Below are positions 46,045 to 53,735 of a stretch of 64,000 bases of DNA, piece by piece. A program made the translations under genes and the position numbers. Origin of the DNA: Roseovarius confluentis (GTDB taxonomy: Bacteria > Pseudomonadota > Alphaproteobacteria > Rhodobacterales > Rhodobacteraceae). The notes under the pieces are model-generated. The model searched no databases. It saw only the letters and a program-made list of their open reading frames with translations, and was not told the DNA's origin. Every line of letters starts with the position of its first letter. The first letter of the stretch is position 1. The stretch spans positions 62,001-126,000 of the forward strand of contig NZ_PPFE01000003.1 of the NCBI RefSeq assembly GCF_002917925.1, in the 5' to 3' direction.

Positions 46045-46635
46045 ATGTCCATTGATCTTAAAAATACTTTCAGTCGGCGCGCTTTCCTGGTCGGAACCGC
46101 CGCAAGCCTGGGCGCGCCTGCCTTGGCGCAGACCGGCACGACCGAGATGGAAAGCGCGATTACCCAGACGGTACAGCGCAACATCTCGAGCTTTCGCGCT
46201 GCGGACTGGCGGCCGCATTTCAGCAGCTTGAGGAATGGCGCGATCCTGGTCGATATTTCGTCGCGCGCGTTGCATTTCTGGGACGAGGACGGGCAGACGA
46301 AGTTCTTGTTCCCGTCGAGCATCCCGATGTCCGAGGAATTGACCCGCCGTGGCCGGACGCGGGTGGTGCGCAAGGTCGAGGGCCCCGACTGGCGTCCGAC
46401 GCCGTCGATGCTGAAGCGGAACCCGGACTGGCCGTCCTACGTGCCGCCGGGGCCGGACAACCCGCTGGGCACGCACGCGCTGTACCTGGGCTGGACCTAT
46501 TACCGGATCCACGGCACCCATGACACGCGCAAGATCGGGCGGCGGTCGTCGAACGGGTGTATCGGGCTTTACAACGAGCACATCGCGCAGCTGTTCGCGC
46601 GGGCCAAGGTTGGTACGCAGGTTCTGGTGATCTGA
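46045..46635 (+). CDS. L,D-transpeptidase (YkuD) with Tat-type signal
   Basis: A 196-residue exported protein. The N-terminus SRRAFLVGTAASLGAPALA (10-28) has a twin arginine followed by a hydrophobic stretch and an ALA cleavage site, suggesting Tat export. The YkuD domain has His156 in RIHGTHD and nucleophile Cys172 in SSNGCIGLYN. It is closer to the ErfK/YbiS type than the first copy. An intrinsic terminator follows. It is divergent from the CAP lipoprotein, with a 169-bp gap. Confidence 0.92.
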   Translation: MSIDLKNTFSRRAFLVGTAASLGAPALAQTGTTEMESAITQTVQRNISSFRAADWRPHFSSLRNGAILVDISSRALHFWDEDGQTKFLFPSSIPMSEELTRRGRTRVVRKVEGPDWRPTPSMLKRNPDWPSYVPPGPDNPLGTHALYLGWTYYRIHGTHDTRKIGRRSSNGCIGLYNEHIAQLFARAKVGTQVLVI

Positions 46636-46666
46636 GGCGGATTCCACTGGATTAGAGACGAATATA

Positions 46667-46696
46667 GGCAGCGTTTCGGCGCTGCCTTTTCTTTTG
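46667..46696 (+). terminator. Rho-independent terminator after the second L,D-transpeptidase
   Basis: A 7-bp stem (GGCAGCG with CGCTGCC, 6-base loop) is followed by TTTTCTTTT, 31 bases after the stop codon. Confidence 0.88.
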
Positions 46697-46740
46697 TTTG
46701 GAGGGTCAAGCTACTTCGCGCGGAGACAAGGCCGAAGGCC

Positions 46741-46881
46741 GCCGCGCGATCGCCAGACCGCCCCCCGGGCTGGCGATTGGCTGACACAGGCGCGTCGATC
46801 AAAAGTTCTGCGGAAGTGGCCGAAATAAACTGCGTCAAACCAATGTTGGGTCGCCATCCCGCGGTCTGGCAATCGCGCGGC
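46741..46881. repeat. Dispersed intergenic repeat, copy B, with 21-bp inverted ends
   Basis: The ends 46741-46761 and 46861-46881 form a 21-bp inverted repeat with one mismatch around 99 bases. Inside, 46772-46881 aligns with copy A at 2031-2140. A further ATCGCCAG/CTGGCGAT hairpin lies in the left part. It occupies the gap between the terminator and the hemH stop, with no gene seen. It may be a small non-autonomous mobile element or a structured RNA. Confidence 0.6.
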
Positions 46882-46882
46882 T

Positions 46883-47944
46883 CTAGTCCAGCCAGCCCTT
46901 CAGGTTGTCCTCGATCACCGTGCTCAGCGCCTTGATGTGGGCGTCGCTGTCGTTGAGGCAGGGGATATAGAGGAACTCCTCGCCGCCGGCTTCCTCGAAG
47001 CTTTCCTTGATCTCTTCGTTGATCTCTTCCAGCGTCTCGATGCAGTCGGCGGAAAATGCGGGGGCGATGACGGCGATGTTCTTTTTGCCGTCCTCGGCCA
47101 GCTTGGCGACATGTTCGACCGTGTAGGGGCGCAGCCATTCCTCGGGGCCGAAGACCGACTGGAAGGTGGTTGTGATCTGGGTGTCGTCCCAGCCAAGCCG
47201 TTCTTTCAGCAGGCGCGTCGTTTTCTGGCACTGGCAGTGGTAGGGGTCGCCCTGTTTGAGATAACGCTGTGGCATCCCGTGATAGGAGACGACGAGGATC
47301 TCAGGCTTCGTTTCAGTCTCTGCATAGGCCTTTTCGACCGATTGGGCCAAAGCCTCGATATAAAGCGGATGCTCGAAATAGGGTTCGACCACGCGGGCGA
47401 TGGGCTGCCAGGTTTCGTCCATCAGGGCGCGGAAGAACTGGTCGTTCGCGGTGGCGGATGTGGCGCCGGCATAATGCGGGTAGAGCGGGAAAAAGAGGAT
47501 CCGGGTGCAGCCGGCCTCGACCAGTGCGCGGACCTTGGACTTGGTCGATGGGTTTCCGTAGCGCATGCAGAAATCGACCATGACGTTGTCGCCGTAGCGG
47601 GCCTGCAGCGCCTCGGACAGTTTTGTCGTCTGGTCCCGGGTGATGGTCATCAGGGGGCTTTCGCCCTTGTCCTCGTTCCAGATGGATTTGTAGGCCTCGC
47701 CGCTGGTAAAGGGTCGTTTCGACAGGATCACCAGTTGCAGCAGCGGCTGCCAGAGCCAGGGCGAATAGTCGATGACGCGGCGGTCCGACAGAAACTCGTT
47801 CAGGTAGCGCCGCATCGACCAGTAGCCATAATCGTCGGGCGTGCCGAGATTGGCGATCAGAACCCCCGTTTTCGGTTCCGGAATGGCCGGATGGTCGGAC
47901 GGAGCATGGACAGGACAGGTCTTGTTCTTGGCGGCGTCAAACAT
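46883..47944 (-). CDS. hemH: Ferrochelatase
   Basis: A 353-residue enzyme that inserts ferrous iron into protoporphyrin IX, the last heme step. GVLIANLGTPDDYGYWSMRRYL is the N-terminal motif, the catalytic histidine is in VSYHGMPQRY, and AFSADCIETLEEI near the C-terminus holds the conserved glutamate site. I prefer ATG 47944; GTG 47983 in frame would add 13 residues, and neither has a strong ribosome binding site. HemJ, which makes its substrate, is encoded beside the presumed origin. Confidence 0.95.
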   Translation of the reverse strand: MFDAAKNKTCPVHAPSDHPAIPEPKTGVLIANLGTPDDYGYWSMRRYLNEFLSDRRVIDYSPWLWQPLLQLVILSKRPFTSGEAYKSIWNEDKGESPLMTITRDQTTKLSEALQARYGDNVMVDFCMRYGNPSTKSKVRALVEAGCTRILFFPLYPHYAGATSATANDQFFRALMDETWQPIARVVEPYFEHPLYIEALAQSVEKAYAETETKPEILVVSYHGMPQRYLKQGDPYHCQCQKTTRLLKERLGWDDTQITTTFQSVFGPEEWLRPYTVEHVAKLAEDGKKNIAVIAPAFSADCIETLEEINEEIKESFEEAGGEEFLYIPCLNDSDAHIKALSTVIEDNLKGWLD

Positions 47945-48004
47945 GGGCGGGCGTCTTTTCTTGTCGGATTGGATCACGGACACATAAAGGATTGCAGTCG
48001 GTCG

Positions 48005-48820
48005 TCAATCTTTGAGCTTGGTCTCGGACGTGCCGAGCGCATCGGCGAGACGTGTTGTCGCGCTTCCGGGGCGGAGGGGCTGGGGTTGGTCTTCGGACGG
48101 GGCCCAGCCGGTGAGGGTGATAAGCTCGAACGTGGCGGGGATGCGGCCGTCGGGCGTGCTGAAAGAGCTGGCGTAGAGGTCGGCGGCGCGCAGGAGCACG
48201 TCGCGGCGGGTGAAATTGCGGGGCCGGGCGTCGAGCGCGTTGGCCTCGCCCATGGCGCGCAGGTCGTGCATCAGGGCGATGAGGCTTTCGTAGCTGACAT
48301 CGAGCGGCAGGGTGTCGGCGACCGGAAGGGCGAAACCGGCGCGCTGCAGAAGCGCGCCAAGGTCGCGGATGTCGCCCATGGGCACGACCCGGGGTGAGAG
48401 ACCGCCGCGCAGGTCGGATTCGGCCTGGGCCAGTACGGCACGCAGCTGGTGCAAGGTCTGGCCGCCGAAGAACACCGCGATGAAGAGGCCATCGGGGCGC
48501 AGGGCGCGGCGGGACTGGATCAGCTGGCCCACCGGGTCGTCGGCCCAGTGCAGGGACATGGCGTGCAGGATCAAGTCGCGTGATTCAGTCTCTAACGCGA
48601 GGGTTTCGGTATCCTCTACGATCTGCGCGTCGGGGAACGCGGCCTTCCATGGGTCGGGCAGGCCTGTGACGATGCTCGCATCCGTAAAGGATTTGTTAAC
48701 GAAACTCAGCCGATCCTGTACCTCGTCGATCGCGGTCTCGTGCAAGAACAGCGCGGGGTCGCGGCTGGCTCGTTGGCGGTTGCGCTGAAGCGCGCGGCGA
48801 TCGGTGAGGGTTCTGGTCAT
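48005..48820 (-). CDS. SAM-dependent methyltransferase-fold protein (BioC/NDUFAF5-like)
   Basis: A 271-residue protein of the class I methyltransferase fold. The start DRRALQRNRQRASRDPALFLHETAIDEVQDRL and ESRDLILHAMSLHWADDP resemble the NDUFAF5/BioC-like group, whose mitochondrial member hydroxylates a complex I arginine. The usual glycine-rich SAM loop is not clearly preserved, so catalytic activity is uncertain. The start at 48820 is inferred from alignment memory; no ribosome binding site stands out. It is divergent from comF with a 14-bp gap. Confidence 0.75.
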   Translation of the reverse strand: MTRTLTDRRALQRNRQRASRDPALFLHETAIDEVQDRLSFVNKSFTDASIVTGLPDPWKAAFPDAQIVEDTETLALETESRDLILHAMSLHWADDPVGQLIQSRRALRPDGLFIAVFFGGQTLHQLRAVLAQAESDLRGGLSPRVVPMGDIRDLGALLQRAGFALPVADTLPLDVSYESLIALMHDLRAMGEANALDARPRNFTRRDVLLRAADLYASSFSTPDGRIPATFELITLTGWAPSEDQPQPLRPGSATTRLADALGTSETKLKD

Positions 48821-48834
48821 GGTGGCTAAATAGA

Positions 48835-49566
48835 GTGGCTTTCGAGGCAATTCAAACGGCGCTTCGCGTGGTCTATCCCCCGCGCTGCACGCTATGCGGC
48901 GGGTTGGTGGACAGCGAATTCGGCCTGTGCGGGCCGTGCTGGCGCGATACGCCGGTGCTGGCCGGGCTGGTCTGTGACCTGTGCGGCTGTCCCCTGCCCG
49001 GCGAGGAGTCGAGCGGGGACGCGCGGTGCGACGATTGCCTGCGCGTGGCGCGGCCCTGGCAGAAAGGGCGGGCGGCGCTTATCTACAAGGACAACGCGCG
49101 CAAGCTGGTGCTGGCTTTGAAACACGGTGACCGGCATGACGTGGTGCCGCTGGCGGCGACGTGGATGAAGCAGGCGGCGGGACCGCTGATGGTGCCGAAT
49201 TGCCTTTTCGTGCCGGTGCCGTTGCACTGGACACGGCTGTTGAAACGGCGGTTCAACCAGTCGGCGCTGCTGGCGCAGGCGGTGGCGAAGGAGGTGAACG
49301 CGGCGTGGTGCCCCGATGTGATGGAGCGGGTGCGGCGCACGCCATCGCTGGACGGGATGGGCATGGAGGCGCGGTTCGCCACGCTGGACGCGGCCATAGG
49401 TGTGCGGCAGGGGCGTCGCGTGAGGATCCAGGGGCGTGTGGTGATATTGGTGGATGACGTGATGACCTCGGGCGCGACGCTGGCGGCTTGCGCAAGCGCC
49501 TTGTTGGCGGGGGGCGCGGCGGAGGTCAGGACACTGACACTGGCGCGTGTGGTCAAGTATGCTTAA
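48835..49566 (+). CDS. comF: ComF family phosphoribosyltransferase-like protein
   Basis: A 243-residue protein with an N-terminal zinc-binding region (CTLCGG, CGPCW, CDLCGC, CDDC in the first 65 residues) and a phosphoribosyltransferase fold with VILVDDVMTSGAT near 202-214. ComF proteins assist uptake of transforming DNA and bind single-stranded DNA-processing factors. It starts at GTG 48835, only 14 bases from the divergent methyltransferase gene. Confidence 0.92.
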   Translation: MAFEAIQTALRVVYPPRCTLCGGLVDSEFGLCGPCWRDTPVLAGLVCDLCGCPLPGEESSGDARCDDCLRVARPWQKGRAALIYKDNARKLVLALKHGDRHDVVPLAATWMKQAAGPLMVPNCLFVPVPLHWTRLLKRRFNQSALLAQAVAKEVNAAWCPDVMERVRRTPSLDGMGMEARFATLDAAIGVRQGRRVRIQGRVVILVDDVMTSGATLAACASALLAGGAAEVRTLTLARVVKYA

Positions 49567-49568
49567 GT

Positions 49569-49598
49569 AGGGTCCAACCACGGAAAGGATTGGACCCT
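49569..49598 (+). promoter_or_regulatory. Hairpin with Shine-Dalgarno-like loop before grxC
   Basis: A 9-bp perfect inverted repeat (AGGGTCCAA / TTGGACCCT) encloses a 12-base loop that holds GGAAAGGA. It starts just after the comF stop and ends three bases before the grxC ATG, so folding would bear on grxC translation or on comF mRNA 3'-end stability. Confidence 0.45.
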
Positions 49599-49601
49599 GT
49601 C

Positions 49602-49859
49602 ATGAGACCCGTTGAAATCTACACCTCGCAGCTTTGCGGATTTTGTCACGCGGCCAAGCGGTTGTTGTCGCAGAAGGGTGTGGACTACACCGAGATCGAT
49701 GTGGGCCGGGAGCCCGAGAAGCGGGCGGAGATGACGCAGCGTGCGAAGGGCGGGCGGACGGTGCCGCAGATCTTCGTCGGCGATGTGCATGTCGGTGGCT
49801 GTGACGAGCTTTATGCGATGGACCGGGCGGGCAAGCTGGATGCGTTGCTGAAGGCATGA
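49602..49859 (+). CDS. grxC: Glutaredoxin 3
   Basis: An 85-residue class I glutaredoxin that uses glutathione to reduce disulfides. The active site is C12-G-F-C15; GGRTVPQIFVGDVHVGGCDEL carries the cis-proline and glutathione-binding motif. The usual CPYC is CGFC here. Its stop overlaps the next gene by 4 bases, which fits co-expression with a glutathione-linked amidase. Confidence 0.94.
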   Translation: MRPVEIYTSQLCGFCHAAKRLLSQKGVDYTEIDVGREPEKRAEMTQRAKGGRTVPQIFVGDVHVGGCDELYAMDRAGKLDALLKA

Positions 49860-50686
49860 AAACGGCTCTGATACAGCTTAATACGTCCGATAGCCCCGAC
49901 GACAACCTGCCGGTCACGCAGGGTTTTATCGACGAGGCGGCGGCGGGTGGCGCGGGGTTCGTGCTGACACCGGAAGTGACGAATTGCCTGTCGGCCAGCC
50001 GCACGCGGCAGAACGAAGTTCTACGCCACCAGGAGGACGATCCGACGCTGGCCGGACTGCGACAGCAGGCCGAGCGGTTGGGGATCTGGGTTTTGATCGG
50101 TTCGATCGCGGTCAAGACGCATGACGCGGATGGGCGGTTCGCCAACCGGTCTTTCCTGATCGATCCCAAGGGAGGGATCGCGGCGTGGTATGACAAGATT
50201 CACATGTTCGACGTGAAAGTGTCCGAGACCGAACAGTACCGGGAATCGGCCGGCTATCGCCCGGGCGACCGGGGTGTGACGGCGGAGACGCCGTTTGGCA
50301 CTGTCGGCCTGACCGTATGCTATGACCTGCGGTTTCCCAAGCTTTACCGGCGGTTGGCGCAGGCTGGGGCGGAGATTTTGACCGTTCCGTCGGCCTTTGC
50401 GGTGCCCACGGGCGAGGCGCACTGGGAGACGTTGCTAAGAGCACGCGCAATCGAAACGGGATGTTATGTGCTTGCCCCGGCGCAAACCGGGCAACATTCG
50501 GCCACGCGGGGCAAGGAACGCCGGACTTATGGGCATTCGCTGGCCGTGGGGCCGTGGGGTGACGTATTGGCAGATGCCGGAACCGAGCCGGGTGTGGTAT
50601 TCGTGGACGTGAACCGGGACGAGGTGGCCCAAGCGAGGGCACGGATACCGGCAGTAAACAGTGAGGTTGATATCACTTGGTCGTAA
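49856..50686 (+). CDS. Carbon-nitrogen hydrolase, Nit-type (deaminated glutathione amidase-like)
   Basis: A 276-residue nitrilase-superfamily amidase with the Glu-Lys-Cys triad E40 (LTPEVTN), K114 (YDKIHMFDV) and C155 (VCYDLRFPKLY). The YDKIHMFDV and DLRFP context is that of Nit1/Nit2 enzymes that clear deaminated glutathione or omega-amidase substrates. It overlaps grxC by 4 bases, a glutathione-related context. It overlaps the start of the MarR gene by 10 bases. Confidence 0.9.
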   Translation: MKTALIQLNTSDSPDDNLPVTQGFIDEAAAGGAGFVLTPEVTNCLSASRTRQNEVLRHQEDDPTLAGLRQQAERLGIWVLIGSIAVKTHDADGRFANRSFLIDPKGGIAAWYDKIHMFDVKVSETEQYRESAGYRPGDRGVTAETPFGTVGLTVCYDLRFPKLYRRLAQAGAEILTVPSAFAVPTGEAHWETLLRARAIETGCYVLAPAQTGQHSATRGKERRTYGHSLAVGPWGDVLADAGTEPGVVFVDVNRDEVAQARARIPAVNSEVDITWS

Positions 50687-51132
50687 CCACGGATAACACG
50701 CTGCATTCGATTGCCGTTTCGCTGTTCAGCGAGGTTCTGGCGAACGAGCAGTTGATCCGGAGCCGGTTGAGCCGGGTTCTGCCGAAAGGCATGGAGATCT
50801 CGCATTTCTCGGTGCTGAACCACCTGGCGCGGGCCAATGGCGAGCGGAGCCCGGCGCAGCTGGCCAAGAGTTTTCACGTCACGCGCGGGGCGATGACCAA
50901 CACGCTGAGCAAGCTGGAATGGGCGGGTTATGTGCATATCCGGCCCGACTGGGACGATGCGCGGCGCAAGATGGTGTCGATCAGCCCGGCCGGTACACGC
51001 GCCCGGGATGCCGCGATTTCCGCGATCATGCCGCTGATCACCGAGGTGGTCGCAGAGTTGGGCGAGACCAATGTGCGCGCCACCCTGCCCGTTCTGCGCG
51101 AGATGCGGGCCAAGCTGTCGGACGAAAGCTAG
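50677..51132 (+). CDS. MarR family transcriptional regulator
   Basis: A 151-residue winged-helix dimer with SPAQLAKSFHVTRGAMTNTLSKLEWAGYVHIRPDWDDARRKMVSISPAG as the DNA-binding core. MarR proteins repress nearby genes until a small ligand binds. The target is not evident; it may be its own operon. The start is a TTG at 50677 with GAGG ten bases upstream, overlapping the amidase end. A weak 5-bp hairpin with a T run (51133-51150) follows the stop. Confidence 0.88.
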   Translation: MVVTTDNTLHSIAVSLFSEVLANEQLIRSRLSRVLPKGMEISHFSVLNHLARANGERSPAQLAKSFHVTRGAMTNTLSKLEWAGYVHIRPDWDDARRKMVSISPAGTRARDAAISAIMPLITEVVAELGETNVRATLPVLREMRAKLSDES

Positions 51133-51140
51133 ACCCTAAT

Positions 51141-51896
51141 TCAGGGTTTTATGCTGGTCGTGACGTAATTCACGGCAAGGTCGCGATCCGACAGGGACCA
51201 GGACCAGCTGATGGGACTGAAGACGAAGCCCTTGCGGTCGACCGGGTCGAGGCCTGCGTCGCGCAGAAGGTCATAAAGCTCTTCCGGGGTGATGAACTTG
51301 TTCCAGTCGTGAGTGCCTTTCGGCAGCCAACGCATGATGAACTCCGCGCCGACGATGGCGGCGGCAAAGCTTTTGGCGGTGCGGTTGAGGGTAGAGCAGA
51401 TGTGCAGGCCGCCCGCTTTCAGCAGGCGCTGGCAGGCAGTGAGGTAGGTGGCGGGGTCGGCCACATGCTCGACCACTTCCATGTTCAGAACGACGTCGAA
51501 CTGCTCGCCCGCCGCTGCCAGGTCCTCGGCGGTGGTGTTGCGGTAGTCGATGTCGAGGCCGGATTGCGCGGCGTGGACCTGTGCCACGGGAATATTGCCT
51601 GCCGCGGCGTCGGCGCCGACGACCGTCGCGCCAAGGCGGGCCATTGGTTCGGCCAGCAAGCCGCCGCCGCAGCCGATATCCAGAAGGCGCAGGCCGGTGA
51701 ACGGTTTCGACGTTTTCAGGTCGCGATCGAATTCCGCCGCGATCTGGGAGGTAATGTAATCCAGCCGGCATGGATTGAGCATGTGCAGCGGCTTGAACTT
51801 GCCGTTCGGGTCCCACCATTCGGCGGCCATCGCCTCGAACTTGGCGACTTCTTCGGTGTCAATCGTGGTCGAGTTGGGTTGCATTCCGCGTTCCAT
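51141..51896 (-). CDS. ubiG: Bifunctional ubiquinone O-methyltransferase UbiG
   Basis: A 251-residue SAM-dependent methyltransferase that performs both O-methylations of ubiquinone synthesis. The SAM loop [16 protein letters not shown] is near residues 71-86; [23 protein letters not shown] and LNRTAKSF are UbiG hallmarks. It is divergent from the prolyl aminopeptidase gene (36-bp gap) and convergent with marR. Confidence 0.95.
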   Translation of the reverse strand: MERGMQPNSTTIDTEEVAKFEAMAAEWWDPNGKFKPLHMLNPCRLDYITSQIAAEFDRDLKTSKPFTGLRLLDIGCGGGLLAEPMARLGATVVGADAAAGNIPVAQVHAAQSGLDIDYRNTTAEDLAAAGEQFDVVLNMEVVEHVADPATYLTACQRLLKAGGLHICSTLNRTAKSFAAAIVGAEFIMRWLPKGTHDWNKFITPEELYDLLRDAGLDPVDRKGFVFSPISWSWSLSDRDLAVNYVTTSIKP

Positions 51897-51932
51897 GTGC
51901 TCAATGTCTCAGACGGTCTATATAGGACATTC

Positions 51933-52907
51933 ATGGACAAGTTTTCGAGCCAAAAGAGCGCAGCGCAATTCCTGTATCCGTCGATCGAGCCGTTCGACCG
52001 GCGAATGATGGACGTGGGCGACGGGCACACGATCTATGTCGAGCAGTCGGGCAATCCCGACGGCACGCCCGTCGTGGTGCTGCATGGCGGACCCGGCGGC
52101 GGGTGCAGCCCGGCGATGCGGCGGTATTTCGACCCGAACCATTACCGGATCGTGCTGTTCGACCAGCGCGGCTGTGGCCGGTCGAAGCCGCATGCGAGTG
52201 TCGAGGACAACACGACCTGGCACCTTGTGGCGGACATCGAGCGGATCCGCGACGCGCTGGGCATCGAGACGTGGATCGTCTTTGGCGGAAGCTGGGGCGC
52301 GACGCTGGCGCTGATTTACGGTCAGAGCCATCCCGAGGCGGTGGCGCATCTTGTGTTGCGCGGCGTCTTTACCATGACCCAGCGGGAGCTGGACTGGTTC
52401 TATGGCGGCGGCGCCGGGCGGTTCTGGCCCGAGACATGGGCGAAATTCCGGTCGCTGATCCCCGAGGATGAACAGGGCGACATGATCGGGGCCTATAACA
52501 AGCGCCTGTTTTCCGGTGACCGGGCCGAGGAGGTCCGGTTCGCCAAGGCGTGGAGCGCGTGGGAAAACGCGCTGGCGACGGTCAATTCCAACGGCCAGAG
52601 TGGTGACAGCCCGGCGGATTACGCGCGCGCTTTCGCCCGGCTGGAGAACCATTATTTCCGGCATGGCGGGTTCCTGGGGCAGGACGGCTATATCTATGAC
52701 AACATGGACAAGCTGGCGGATACGCCCGGCGTGATCGTGCAGGGGCGGTACGACATGATCTGCCCGCCGGAGGCGGCGCACCGGCTGGCGGGGCTGTGGC
52801 CCAAGGGTGATCTGCGAGTTATTCCGGTGGCGGGGCACGCCTTGTCGGAGCCGGGGATCAGTGCCGAGCTGGTGAAGATCATGGACCGGATGGTAACCGG
52901 GCGGTAA
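51933..52907 (+). CDS. pip: Prolyl aminopeptidase
   Basis: A 324-residue alpha/beta hydrolase that removes N-terminal proline from peptides. The oxyanion HGGPGGG is at 51-57, the nucleophile Ser120 in GGSWGATLAL, the acid Asp in GRYDMICPP and the base His in AGHALSEPG. The start at 51933 gives MDKFSSQKSAAQFLYPSIEPF, the family N-terminus; the reading frame happens to be open about 1 kb further upstream across ubiG. A REP-like element follows. Confidence 0.94.
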   Translation: MDKFSSQKSAAQFLYPSIEPFDRRMMDVGDGHTIYVEQSGNPDGTPVVVLHGGPGGGCSPAMRRYFDPNHYRIVLFDQRGCGRSKPHASVEDNTTWHLVADIERIRDALGIETWIVFGGSWGATLALIYGQSHPEAVAHLVLRGVFTMTQRELDWFYGGGAGRFWPETWAKFRSLIPEDEQGDMIGAYNKRLFSGDRAEEVRFAKAWSAWENALATVNSNGQSGDSPADYARAFARLENHYFRHGGFLGQDGYIYDNMDKLADTPGVIVQGRYDMICPPEAAHRLAGLWPKGDLRVIPVAGHALSEPGISAELVKIMDRMVTGR

Positions 52908-52933
52908 TAGGCGGGGTCTTGGAGTGCCGTTAC

Positions 52934-52990
52934 CCTCTGGCTTGACCAGAGGATCTCTGACCGCGCGAGATCACCGATCAAGTTGGTGAT
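52934..52990. repeat. REP-like inverted pair of palindromes
   Basis: Two imperfect copies of a palindromic unit stand head to head. 52934-52952 is CCTCTGG-CTTGA-CCAGAGG (perfect 7-bp stem); 52970-52990 is ATCACC-9-GGTGAT. Read on opposite strands, both resemble the GTCATCCTCGGGCTTGACCCGAGGATC-type extragenic palindrome common in alphaproteobacteria. Confidence 0.5.
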
Positions 52991-53120
52991 GACGTGCGCG
53001 GGAAGGGCTGACATGTGCGCAACCTGCTTTCCCCCTTGCAGACTCAGCCATCGAGTCGTATATCCCCTTTCAACAGCGGCGCGCTGGGGTCCACACCCGA
53101 CGCTCCACCGGGAAAGACCG

Positions 53121-53143
53121 ACGGGCCGCGCGCCCGTTTTTTT
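53121..53143 (+). terminator. Terminator-like hairpin in the rimP leader
   Basis: The stem ACGGGC/GCCCGT around a 5-base loop is followed by seven T residues. It ends only 15 bases before the rimP ATG. It either ends a short upstream transcript or acts as an attenuator of the rimP-nusA-infB operon. The rest of the 251-bp gap holds the REP pair and sequence without a visible gene. Confidence 0.75.
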
Positions 53144-53158
53144 GTGTTTGAAAGACCC

Positions 53159-53731
53159 ATGAGCAACGACCTGATTGCAAAATCCTCGATGGATCGGCGG
53201 CTGGCCGAGATCGTCACCCCTGTCATAGAGGACATGGGGTTCGAGCTGGTGCGCGTGCGTCTGATGGGCGGCAAGACCGCCACGCTTCAGATCATGGCCG
53301 AGCGGCCCGAAGGCGGCATCGAGGTGGACGAGTGTGCCGAGATTTCCACCGCCATCAGTGCCGTGCTGGATGTGGAAGACCCGATCGTCGATGAGTACAC
53401 GCTGGAAGTGTCCAGCCCCGGCATCGACCGGCCCCTGACACGGCTGAAGGATTTCGACGAGTTCGAGGGCTACGAGGCGAAGCTGGAGACCCACGAGCTG
53501 ATCGACGGGCGCAAGCGGTTCAAGGGCGTTCTGGCCGGGACCGAGGGCGGCGAAGTGCTGATCAACGTCGAGGAAGGCACCATCGGGCTGCATTTCGACT
53601 GGCTGGCGGATGCCAAGCTGGTTCTGACCGATGAGCTGATCAAGGACATGCTGAAGGCGCGCAAGGAAGCGGGCGTTCTGAACGAAGACAATTTTGACGA
53701 CATAGAGACTGACTCGTCCGAGGAGACCTGA
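53159..53731 (+). CDS. rimP: Ribosome maturation factor RimP
   Basis: A 190-residue 30S subunit assembly factor. The N-terminal domain ([24 protein letters not shown] segment, then [15 protein letters not shown]) is followed by [17 protein letters not shown] and a C-terminal SH3-like domain, all family hallmarks. The start at 53159 gives [14 protein letters not shown]; an upstream in-frame start at 53015 would run through the terminator-like hairpin and is rejected. It heads the rimP-nusA-ylxR-infB operon. Confidence 0.95.
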   Translation: MSNDLIAKSSMDRRLAEIVTPVIEDMGFELVRVRLMGGKTATLQIMAERPEGGIEVDECAEISTAISAVLDVEDPIVDEYTLEVSSPGIDRPLTRLKDFDEFEGYEAKLETHELIDGRKRFKGVLAGTEGGEVLINVEEGTIGLHFDWLADAKLVLTDELIKDMLKARKEAGVLNEDNFDDIETDSSEET

Positions 53732-53735
53732 GACA

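Noticed and set aside
46937..48397. A 486-codon plus-strand open frame opposite hemH and the methyltransferase gene
   Set aside because: Mirror frame of hemH; ferrochelatase motifs are clear on the minus strand.
51133..51150. ACCCT-5-AGGGT plus TTTT hairpin after the MarR gene
   Set aside because: The stem is only 5 bp and overlaps the ubiG stop; too weak to call a terminator.
50919..51932. A long open frame upstream of and in phase with the prolyl aminopeptidase gene, which would give a 662-residue protein
   Set aside because: It crosses the MarR gene and runs antisense to ubiG; the upstream residues are low-complexity and the real family N-terminus begins at 51933.
52908..53158. A tRNA gene before rimP, as found in some bacteria
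   Set aside because: No T-arm GGTTCGA-type motif or cloverleaf could be made out on either strand.
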